From Lachnospiraceae bacterium (GTDB taxonomy: Bacteria > Bacillota > Clostridia > Lachnospirales > Lachnospiraceae), in assembly GCA_021202635.1 (NCBI GenBank), contig JAJQCQ010000013.1, positions 1 through 64,000 on the forward strand: DNA of 64,000 nt. The letters run 5' to 3'. A program made the translations under genes and the position numbers. Shown here one piece after another: positions 25,278-33,200 of the stretch. Under the pieces are notes generated by a model that saw nothing but the letters and a program-made list of their open reading frames with translations, did no database searches and was not told the origin of the DNA. Every line of letters starts with the position of its first letter. The stretch's first letter is position 1.

Positions 25278-26525
25278 TCAGGAAAGCTTCTCTAACAGGA
25301 CATACACCCGCTCCCTCGTCAGCTCTGCTCCCGTCGTATTTTCCACATAGGGCTGCATGGTACCGCCTTCAAACTCGGCTCCCGCAGCGGCGATCTCACT
25401 TTCCTTTTCCGAAATCCAGGCAATCTCCTCTTCGGTCAGCGCAGCCATCTCTTCCTCCGGCAGACTGTCCTTCAGATAGCCCCACAGGACATTCAGAATA
25501 TCATCCCAGATCTGGTACATTTCATAGGAAAGCTGATTCAGCTCACTCTGAGAGAGCGGATCATTATCCAGCTGATCAGCGATCGCTTCTGCCTCCGCGC
25601 TGGCCGCTTCCACTTCCTCAATGGCCTGTTGTTTCAGTGCAGAGACCGTCTCAGCCACGCCTGGCTTCTCTGCCACCTCTGACAAAGCTGTATACGAGAT
25701 TTCCAGATATTCATGAGAATTTAATATAGCAGATGCTTCCTCCTGCGAGATGGGAGTGCTGTGATCCTCCCATTCGTCTGTGGTACTGTAAAAATAAGGA
25801 TTCTCTTCATCTTCCCACGCATCGTAGAGAACAGCTTCTGTCAGCTCCAGTTCTGTACCTGTAAAGGTATAAAATGCGTTAGACGAACAGAACGCACCCG
25901 AAGGGCCTTCATAAGCAATTACTCCATCCATGCACAGATAGAAACGCCCTCTCTCCGCACTGGCAGTGACCTGCACCAGTTCCTCTTCTTTTATCGTATA
26001 AAAATCATAAAACATCCCCTGACAGACGTCCTCTTCCTCACTCACCTGCCCGACCAGTAATTCTTCTGTCCCATCGCCATCCACGTCTATCAGAAAATAT
26101 CCGAGTTCATCCGCGGAAGACAGATATCCGGCAAGATAGCAGAGGCCATTCTCGTCAAACCCGGAAGCATCCCACCCGGCATTCAGGCCGGTAAGGTAAA
26201 GCTGCAGGATTTCATCATACCGGGCAAGGCCCGTAACGGAGGTTTCACTGCTTTCCTCATTGTCTTCCCCACCGGATGCCTTCTCAGATGCTTCTGTCTC
26301 CTCACTTCCTATTACAACAACGCTCTCTTCTGTCTGTAACGGATCGCTTTCGTTTTTCTCACTTTCTTCATCCACGATCAATATTCCCAGCAAATCCTCC
26401 GCCTGCACTGTGAGTACGGCTGCGTCTGAGATGCGCGCAGGGAGAACTCCTGTATTCCCCTGCGATACTGCAAGCACGGCGCCAGCCACAGCCACAGCTG
26501 CTGTCACTGCCTTTTTTCTTTTCAT
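25278..26525 (-). CDS. Secreted protein with LprI-type C-terminal domain
   Basis: 415 residues starting MKRKKAVTAAVAVAGAVLAV, a likely signal peptide. An acidic Ser/Glu linker leads to a middle region with FLIDVDGDGTEELLVGQV, like the calcium-binding FG-GAP/VCBS-type repeats. The last ~110 residues have the lysozyme-inhibitor LprI (DUF1311) pattern: QLSYEMYQIWDDILN, then LPEEEMAALTEEEIAWISEKES, then ELTRERVYVLLEKL. It is probably cell-surface or extracellular, with no clear LPXTG. The start is uncertain: no good ribosome-binding site lies within 15 bases of this ATG, and the nearest AGGAGGAG is in a hairpin 28 bases upstream. Confidence 0.72.
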   Translation of the reverse strand: MKRKKAVTAAVAVAGAVLAVSQGNTGVLPARISDAAVLTVQAEDLLGILIVDEESEKNESDPLQTEESVVVIGSEETEASEKASGGEDNEESSETSVTGLARYDEILQLYLTGLNAGWDASGFDENGLCYLAGYLSSADELGYFLIDVDGDGTEELLVGQVSEEEDVCQGMFYDFYTIKEEELVQVTASAERGRFYLCMDGVIAYEGPSGAFCSSNAFYTFTGTELELTEAVLYDAWEDEENPYFYSTTDEWEDHSTPISQEEASAILNSHEYLEISYTALSEVAEKPGVAETVSALKQQAIEEVEAASAEAEAIADQLDNDPLSQSELNQLSYEMYQIWDDILNVLWGYLKDSLPEEEMAALTEEEIAWISEKESEIAAAGAEFEGGTMQPYVENTTGAELTRERVYVLLEKLS

Positions 26526-26541
26526 ACACGCTTCGCTGTTC

Positions 26542-26567
26542 TCACACAGGTTTCTCCTCCTGTGTGA
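26542..26567 (-). promoter_or_regulatory. Hairpin presenting an AGGAGGAG motif in its loop
   Basis: TCACACAGG and CCTGTGTGA form a perfect 9-bp stem with an 8-nt loop. On the minus strand the AGGAGGAG ribosome-binding sequence runs from the stem into the loop, upstream of the LprI-type gene. Confidence 0.6.
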
Positions 26568-26699
26568 ATCCGCTCCTCCTTCCCATTTCACCGGACGGCA
26601 GGTCCTTTTGAACCCCGTTTTCGTCCTGCGGACGGAATATTTCCCGCACACATAACCCTGTTTTTTTCTGCGTGAACCTGCCAGACCATATATAAGCCG

Positions 26700-26728
26700 A
26701 GTATAGCAATAATCTTTTTGTATTGCAA
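26700..26728 (-). promoter_or_regulatory. Promoter of the LprI-type gene
   Basis: Minus strand TTGCAA, 17-bp spacer, TATACT, giving a leader of about 165 nt. Confidence 0.7.
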
Positions 26729-26824
26729 CGAAGAAACCCTTAAGTTTTTCTCAAATTCACGCAATTTTCTCCCTTTTTTACAAAAAATTAATGAATTTAA
26801 TTTTTTCTTTGGAACTATCTTTGA

Positions 26825-26854
26825 TTGACAATTTGGCACCGGCAATCATATAAT
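26825..26854 (+). promoter_or_regulatory. Promoter of amtB-PII
   Basis: TTGACA, 18-bp spacer, TATAAT. The leader terminator follows 13 bases after the -10 box. Confidence 0.8.
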
Positions 26855-26867
26855 ATCTTCAACAACG

Positions 26868-26899
26868 AAGGCGTTGGAGATTTTTCTCCGGCGCCTTTT
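26868..26899 (+). promoter_or_regulatory. Leader terminator (attenuator) of amtB-PII
   Basis: AAGGCGTTGGAG pairs with CTCCGGCGCCTT (12 bp, two G-U pairs) across a 6-nt loop and is followed by TTTT. It begins within about 10 nt of the likely transcription start, 235 nt ahead of the gene. Nitrogen genes in Clostridia are often controlled by leader terminators relieved by ANTAR-domain proteins; that link is inferred. Confidence 0.72.
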
Positions 26900-27135
26900 C
26901 TGTTGTCCGAATTCCGGGCGGCTGGCTTTTATGATTCATAACTGTCTTTTGAAATTCTACAGACAACATAATCTTCTTGTCTGTATGCATATGCCGCTGC
27001 AATTGGATTTCAGCTGCCGGGAAAAACGGACAGCAGTGCCGGTGTTTCCGCCAAAGATCTGGCCAGGCGGAGGCTTCGGACGGAAACAGCGCAAAGGGCG
27101 GTCATGCCCGCGCATCGAAAAGAGGAGGAGATATT

Positions 27136-28878
27136 ATGACAGAAGAAATTTTAAGTGCCATTAACGGAGAAGTATTTGGCGTCTGGTTTCTGATCGGCGC
27201 TGCGCTTGTATTCTGGATGCAGGCCGGCTTCGCGATGGTAGAGGCAGGATTTACACGCGCGAAAAATACCGGTAACATCCTCATGAAGAACCTGATGGAT
27301 TTCTGTATCGGAACCATTATGTTCATCCTGATTGGTTTTGGATTGCTGCTTGGCGAAGATATGATGGGACTGATCGGAAAACCCGGATTTGATATCTTCA
27401 CAAGCTATGCAGATTTCGACTGGTCGAACTTCGTATTCAACCTGGTATTCTGTGCGACGACCGCTACAATCGTTTCCGGAGCCATGGCAGAACGTACCAA
27501 GTTCTTATCTTATTGCATTTACTCAGCGGTTATTTCCGCGCTGATCTACCCGATCGAAGCGCACTGGATCTGGGGCGGCGGCTGGCTCTCTCAGCTGGGC
27601 TTCCATGATTTTGCCGGTTCCTGTGCCATCCATATGGTTGGCGGTATCTCCGCTCTGATCGGCGCGAAGATTCTTGGACCGCGTATCGGAAAATTTGAAA
27701 AGGACAAATCCGGTAACATCATTAAGGTAAACGCGTTCCCCGGACACAACCTTCCGCTCGGCTGCCTCGGCTGCTTCATCCTCTGGCTCGGCTGGTATGG
27801 ATTTAACGGCGCGGCCTGCACGAGTGTAGAACAGCTCGGCTCTGTATTTCTGACCACCACGGTCGCTCCGGCTACCGCAACAGTCGTATGTATGATTTTT
27901 ACCTGGATCAAATATGGCAAACCGGATGTTTCCATGTGCCTGAACGCTTCTCTGGCGGGCCTGGTGGCGATCACCGCTCCCTGCGATGTGACCGACTGCT
28001 TCGGCGCTCTGGTTATTGGCGCAGTTGCCGGACTGCTCGTTGTATTCGGCGTATGGCTTCTTGACAATAAGCTTCGCATCGACGATCCGGTCGGCGCAGT
28101 TGCGGTGCATATGATGAACGGCATCTGGGGTACGATTGCGGTGGGTCTGTTTGCCACCACCTCCGCTCCGGGCAATGACACGCTCACTGGTCTGTTCTAC
28201 GGCGGCGGCTTTGGCCTCCTTGGAACTCAGCTGATCGGTTTTGTGGCCGTAGCAGCCTGGACCGCGGTAACCATCACGATTACCTTCTCCATTATCAAAG
28301 CCATCGTTGGTCTCCGTGTTTCGGAAGAAGAGGAAATCCTTGGTCTGGACGCGACCGAGCATGGTCTGCCGAGCGCATATGCGGGCTTCAGTATTATGGA
28401 TGTTTCCAATACTTCCATGAGCGTCAATGCCAATACACAGCTTGGCAGCGACGACTATGTGACCGCTTCTCAGGCACAGAAGGACGCAGCTGTCAAAGTG
28501 GTCAAGGCACCGGCTTCCGAAACCGGTATTTACAAGGTATCCATTATCGCCAGACTGTCCCGTTATGACGTGCTGAGAAAGGCGATGAACGACATCGGCG
28601 TGACCGGCATGACGGTGACACAGGTCATGGGCTGCGGCATCCAGAAGGGTGCGGGTGAAAAATACCGTGGCGTTGAGCTTGATGCGACACTGCTTCCGAA
28701 GGTCAAGGTCGAGATTATCGTCGGCAACCTGCCGGTGGATACAGTCATTGAAACGGCTAAGAAAGCACTTTACACCGGCCACATTGGCGATGGCAAGATT
28801 TTCGTCTATGGCGTAGACCGGGTGGTGAAGGTTCGCACCGGTGAAGAAAACCTGGCGGCGCTCAATGATGTAGAATAA
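27136..28878 (+). CDS. Ammonium channel fused to a C-terminal PII regulator
   Basis: Ammonium transport in the membrane with a built-in regulator. The 580 residues begin with an Amt/Rh channel of about 11 membrane segments. The pore twin His are present in CAIHMVGGIS and VAVHMMNGIWG, with the usual ERTKFLSYC and EAHWIWGGGW. From about residue 463 a PII (GlnB/GlnK) domain follows: IYKVSIIARLSRYDVLRKAM, the T-loop KYRGVEL with the equivalent of Tyr51, and the B-loop signature TGHIGDGKIFVYGV. Normally GlnK is a separate protein that plugs AmtB; here it is tethered. The ATG at 27136 follows AGAGGAGGAG; the upstream extension in the ORF track is rejected. Confidence 0.95.
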   Translation: MTEEILSAINGEVFGVWFLIGAALVFWMQAGFAMVEAGFTRAKNTGNILMKNLMDFCIGTIMFILIGFGLLLGEDMMGLIGKPGFDIFTSYADFDWSNFVFNLVFCATTATIVSGAMAERTKFLSYCIYSAVISALIYPIEAHWIWGGGWLSQLGFHDFAGSCAIHMVGGISALIGAKILGPRIGKFEKDKSGNIIKVNAFPGHNLPLGCLGCFILWLGWYGFNGAACTSVEQLGSVFLTTTVAPATATVVCMIFTWIKYGKPDVSMCLNASLAGLVAITAPCDVTDCFGALVIGAVAGLLVVFGVWLLDNKLRIDDPVGAVAVHMMNGIWGTIAVGLFATTSAPGNDTLTGLFYGGGFGLLGTQLIGFVAVAAWTAVTITITFSIIKAIVGLRVSEEEEILGLDATEHGLPSAYAGFSIMDVSNTSMSVNANTQLGSDDYVTASQAQKDAAVKVVKAPASETGIYKVSIIARLSRYDVLRKAMNDIGVTGMTVTQVMGCGIQKGAGEKYRGVELDATLLPKVKVEIIVGNLPVDTVIETAKKALYTGHIGDGKIFVYGVDRVVKVRTGEENLAALNDVE

Positions 28879-28945
28879 GCAAAGCGATATGAATGACAGA
28901 CACTTGTAAAAAGCAATACCTGTGCACAGCCCCCTTGCGCACAGT

Positions 28946-28980
28946 AAAGGCTCCGGCATAAAAACCGGAGCCTTTCTTTT
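28946..28980 (+). terminator. Terminator of amtB-PII
   Basis: AAAGGCTCCGG and CCGGAGCCTTT form an 11-bp stem followed by CTTTT, 68 bases after the stop codon. Confidence 0.9.
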
Positions 28981-29029
28981 ATTCATACAACCGCGTACAG
29001 AATTTCAAAGTTGCACATCCACACACAGC

Positions 29030-29090
29030 GTTACAAGTCACACCCTAACCAATTCACATTATTTCAACCACTACAGGTGTAACCTGTAAC
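29030..29090. repeat. 61-bp inverted repeat, family A (copy 3)
   Basis: Ends GTTACAAGTCACACC and GGTGTAACCTGTAAC, interior CTAACCAATTCACATTATTTC. Exactly 61 bp, located between the amt terminator and degV. Confidence 0.88.
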
Positions 29091-29102
29091 AGCATCCGGC
29101 AG

Positions 29103-29984
29103 CTACGCATTCAGCTCCGTCGCCGCCCCGTAAAAAATCATCGACAACATTCCCGGTCCGGTGTGTGCACCGATCACCGGACAGAGCATGGTAATGCGCA
29201 CATCCGCGTCCGGATTGATTTTCAATACCATTTCTTTGAGCTCCGCCGCTGCGTCCTTGCAGTCTGCGCAGCAGATATAAGCCGCATTGCCAAATTTGGA
29301 ATCATATCGATCCTTATAATAGTCCGCCAGGGCGCGCATCGCCTGACGGCTGCCCCGTTTTTTCGCCACGGATACCAGTTTACCCTGCGCGTCGATGGTC
29401 AGCAGCGGCTTGATGTTCAGCGCGGAGCCGACAATCGCTGTCGCCGCCGAAATGCGTCCGCCGCGGCGCAGATAAACCAGGTCTTCTACCATAAACCAGT
29501 GATTGAGATACGTGAGGTTCTCCCGCAGCCAGGCCGCGTTCTCCTCCAGCGTCATCCCTGCCTCCCGGTTTTTCGCCGCTGACTCTGCCAGCATCCCCAT
29601 GCCGCCGGTCGCGGAGAGACTGTCTATCACCTCAATATTCACGTTCTCATACTGCTCTTTCATCGTCTCCGCCGCCAGCAGCGCGGACTCATAAGTCTTA
29701 CTGAGGCCGCTCGAAAGCGCAATGTACAGAATGGAAGTTCCATCTTTCAAATACGGCCCAAAGGTTTCCTCATACTGATAGGGCGTGATCTGGCTGGTCT
29801 TTGTCGCTACATTCTGGCGCATGCTTTCATAAAAATAATGCATCCGCTCATCGCTCTCCGGACCTGTTGCGAGAAAGGTCTCGCTGCCGAGCACATATTC
29901 CATCGGGACAAAACGGATCCCATAATGTTCCGCTATTTTCGGATCAATATCCAGGGACATATCTACAAAAATCTCATAATTCAT
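29103..29984 (-). CDS. DegV family fatty-acid-binding protein
   Basis: 293 residues. The family binds a fatty acid and in Gram-positive bacteria serves as FakB, the partner of fatty acid kinase FakA. Visible hallmarks are MNYEIFVDMSLDIDP near the start, ILYIALSSGLSKTYESALLA (substrate-binding Ser), DSLSATGGMGML and RRGGRISAATAIVGSALNIKPLL. GAGAGGAAAAG precedes the ATG. It is a single gene with its own promoter. Confidence 0.93.
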   Translation of the reverse strand: MNYEIFVDMSLDIDPKIAEHYGIRFVPMEYVLGSETFLATGPESDERMHYFYESMRQNVATKTSQITPYQYEETFGPYLKDGTSILYIALSSGLSKTYESALLAAETMKEQYENVNIEVIDSLSATGGMGMLAESAAKNREAGMTLEENAAWLRENLTYLNHWFMVEDLVYLRRGGRISAATAIVGSALNIKPLLTIDAQGKLVSVAKKRGSRQAMRALADYYKDRYDSKFGNAAYICCADCKDAAAELKEMVLKINPDADVRITMLCPVIGAHTGPGMLSMIFYGAATELNA

Positions 29985-30069
29985 ATTCTTTTCCTCTCGC
30001 TGGTATTTACTCTGCCTGCCAGAATCACTGTCATTTCATCCAGCGCAGGCGGCTCCTTATGCTGCCCTC

Positions 30070-30098
30070 ACTATACTATATCTCAAATCTTCTGTCAA
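30070..30098 (-). promoter_or_regulatory. Promoter of degV-family gene
   Basis: Minus strand TTGACA, 17-bp spacer, TATAGT, about 85 bases ahead of the start codon. Confidence 0.8.
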
Positions 30099-30120
30099 CG
30101 GTACTGCTCCGTGCCTTCCC

Positions 30121-30183
30121 GATTACAGATCACACCCTGACCAATTTACCTTATTTTTTTCCTCTACAGGTGTGACCTATAAC
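30121..30183. repeat. Inverted repeat, family A (copy 4)
   Basis: GATTACAGATCACACC at one end and GGTGTGACCTATAAC at the other, with interior TGACCAATTTACCTTATTT. 63 bp, two bases longer than the others. Confidence 0.88.
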
Positions 30184-30212
30184 AGCATCCGGCCAATTAA
30201 AATCGCGTCTAC

Positions 30213-30261
30213 GCTCCGCTTCGGTCGGCGCTAAGCGAACGTCCACTGGACGTTCAGCGCC
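30213..30261. repeat. Intergenic palindrome module C
   Basis: CTCCGCTTCGGTCGGCGCT leads into an inverted repeat with arms GGCGCT and AGCGCC and a central AACGTCC/GGACGTT. It matches 23338-23380 almost exactly. It lies right after the stop side of the 1531-residue gene. Confidence 0.75.
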
Positions 30262-30293
30262 GCGATGGGGTTTATGACCAGTAACCTTTCCCG

Positions 30294-33200
30294 TCAGTGC
30301 GCGGTCGCCAGCCTGCTGCTGTGCCGTCCATGCTTTTGTTCCTTTGAGGTCTTCCCGATCTCCGCCGCATGACTGTCGCCCTTCGCGTTCATGATCAGCA
30401 TCTGCAGACGATTCTCTATGTTCGCGAAGCTGACATCCGGGTCATAATCAAGCGGCAGAATCTGCGCATCCGGATAAATCTCTTTCAGCTTCTTTGAAAT
30501 ACCGCGGCCAACCACATGGTTCGGCAGGCAGCCAAAGGGCTGCAGGATCACAAAGGAGCGGCAGCCTTTCTTCGCGTGATGCAAAATCTCTCCCGGAATC
30601 AGCACCCCCTCGCCGGCATCGAACGTATGGTGAATGATCGGGTCGCTGTCGTGCACCAGCTCCGGCAGCCGCGCCGGGCGCTCATAAAGCGGATGCTCAC
30701 ACGCGATGGAATCAGAAACATTATGCGCAAAATCAAACACCTCATTCACGGTGGCCGGCCAGGCCTTCTCTGTCAGCTTCCGATCCAGCTGATACTCTTT
30801 GTTCTGAGCATCCTGATAAAAATATGTTTTCTGGATGACGTCCGTCATCTTTGCCTCGATGATCTCAAACCCGTTCTTTTCCAGATAATCCTCGATGTCG
30901 TGGTTCGCGCCCGGGTGGAAATTCAGCAGGTATTCCCCGACAATTAGTACGCGCGGCTTCGGGTGGGAACGGTCATAGTCAATGTTTTTCATGAACTCGA
31001 TTCCCCTTTTAAAGCCGTGCCGCGCCCCGTTCAGTCCATGCTTTTCCAGACCGAAGATCAGCTCATCCATCGCGGCCTCGAAAGCGCGGTTCGCGCTGCC
31101 CGGCACCTTCTCATACGGACGAATCTTGCGGAGCAGCTCCTCCAGCTCATCAATCATCGGCAGACAGAAGGCAATCTTAATCGATGCCAGCATACACAGC
31201 TTATACCCCGGATGAAGGTTGTGATAGTCTGCGTCGTCATTCGTCAGTATCGGTACATGCGAATATCCGGCGTCGTCCAGTGCCTTGCGCAGAAGGGCAC
31301 TGTAGTGGGTCAGACGGCAGTCGCCGATGTATTTCGCCATCGCGATGGTGACGTCTTTATCGTCGTATTTGCCACTTCGCAGCGCGGCGAGTGCCTCCCC
31401 GATCACGATCTGCGCCGGGAAGCAGATATCATTATGTACATACTGCTTGCCAAGATGAATCGCTTCCTCGCGGCCGATATCCAGCGGCTCTGCTTTCATA
31501 TGGTGCTGGCTCCCCATCGCAGCAGCCATCAGGCGCGCAAACGCATGGGAGGTATTGGGCACAAGCAGGATTTTTTCCCTCCGGTCTGCTTTGGTAAACT
31601 TGACCGGATATGGATCCGGCAGCTCGTGCACCCGCAGCGCTTCTTTTTTGCGGCGGCGCATCTCCACCGTCTCCACAAAAGAGCGGACACGGATGCGCAG
31701 CGGCCCCTGGATATCGCTTTCATCCACCTTCAGAACCAGAGGCGTCTTGCCGGAAATCTCCTTCATCAGACGGATAATCTCATCAGACAGATAAGCATCG
31801 TGGCCACAGCCGAAGCTGACAATCTGCACGTACTCCAGATGCTCGCTCTGCGCCGCAAGAATTGCGGTGGAAAGCATCCGCGCGTGATAATTGTTTACAA
31901 TGTCCAGACGGTTCCTGCTCAGATCTACTTTATCAATGCCAGGCACAGAATCTGCGGTCAGCACCGGAATGCCAAGGCTCGTAAACATCTCCGGCAGGTC
32001 GTGATTCACCAGCGCATCATTCTGGTAAGGGCGCGAGGCCAGCACCACCGCATAGCTTCCCTCTTTTTCCACCTGGTCGATGATCTCCTGACCAGCCTTT
32101 TTCAGCTCGCGCGAAAAGGTCTCCTGCGCTTCGTCCCCGGCCGCGATTGCCTGCATCGTCTCTTCCGCCGGAATGCCAAAAGTCTCCTCCATGTATTTCG
32201 TCAGCTGATGATTGCGGTCCGTCGTCTTATGCCAGTGGAACAATGGTGCATCAAAGGGAATCCCCCAGCGTTTTTCCGGATTATCCGAATTGCGAATCAC
32301 AATCGGATAGCCTTTCACCACCGCACACATGGATTCGCTTGTCTTCTCTGTATTTTCCGAATTTACCGTTGTAATCGAAGGCATAAAAATGCGGTCCACA
32401 GAACCGTCCTTATTTTTCCCTTTTTCCACCAGGTTCCGGATGTGTCCGTGAACCAGCTTAGCCGGGAAGCAGACGGTATCCGAAGTCACGGCGGAAAGAC
32501 CATTCTCATAAATCTTCCGTGTGCTCTTATCAGAAATGCGCACATCAAAACCGAGCGATTTCCAGAACGTTGTCCAGAACGGCATCGTCTCCCAGAAGGA
32601 AAGCACACGGGGAATGCCAATCGTAATGCCGCGTTCTTCTTTGCTTACTTTCGGATATGGATATTCGCGGAACAAAAGCTCCTCGCGCAGCCGGAACAGG
32701 TTCGGTACGCGGTCTTTCTCCGCTTTCTTTTCTTTCAGCTGTTCGCGCACGTGCACATCCTTCGGGTCGCCCAGGATCTCCCCCCGCTCGCAGCGGTTGT
32801 TCGTAATCCAGGAATTCCCGTTCGAAAAGCGGACAATCGTGCGCTTGCAGTGATTCGTACAGAACGGGCACGGAGAATTGGATTCCTGTGTATAGGAAAA
32901 CTGCTCAACCGCATCCAGACCGATAAAGGTACGCCCAAAGCCCTCTGACGCCTCACAATGCTCTTTCGTCAGCAGCGCCGCACCGATTGCGCCCATCAGT
33001 CCCGGATAAGGTGCCCTTGTCACTTCACGGCCGGTGTACTGCTCCAGTGCGCAGAGCACTGCGTCATTCTGAAAGGTGCCGCCCTGTACAACAATCGTAT
33101 CGCCGAGAGAGTCCAGATTCGATATCCGAATCACCTTTGTAAAAACATTTTCTATGATAGAACGGCAAAGCCCTGCCATGATATCGCCAGACTGCTTGCC

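Larger units (their letters stand above)
26526..27135. other. 610-bp divergent intergenic region with two promoters and two leaders
   Basis: It holds the minus-strand promoter at 26700-26728 and leader hairpin at 26542-26567 for the secreted protein. It also holds the plus-strand promoter at 26825-26854 and leader terminator at 26868-26899 for amtB-PII. Bases 26900-27120 of the amt leader show no gene. Confidence 0.65.
29985..30293. other. 309-bp intergenic region with promoter and repeats
   Basis: It holds the degV promoter (30070-30098), a family A repeat (30121-30183) and a module C palindrome (30213-30261). No gene seen. Confidence 0.7.

Noticed and set aside
27523-28986. 487-residue minus-strand ORF across amtB-PII
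   Set aside because: It is an antisense shadow of a clear ammonium channel gene, has no ribosome-binding site and an unnatural Cys/His/Arg-rich composition.
30963-32948. 661-residue plus-strand ORF opposite the activase-related gene
   Set aside because: Antisense shadow; composition rich in His, Arg and Cys and no family motif.
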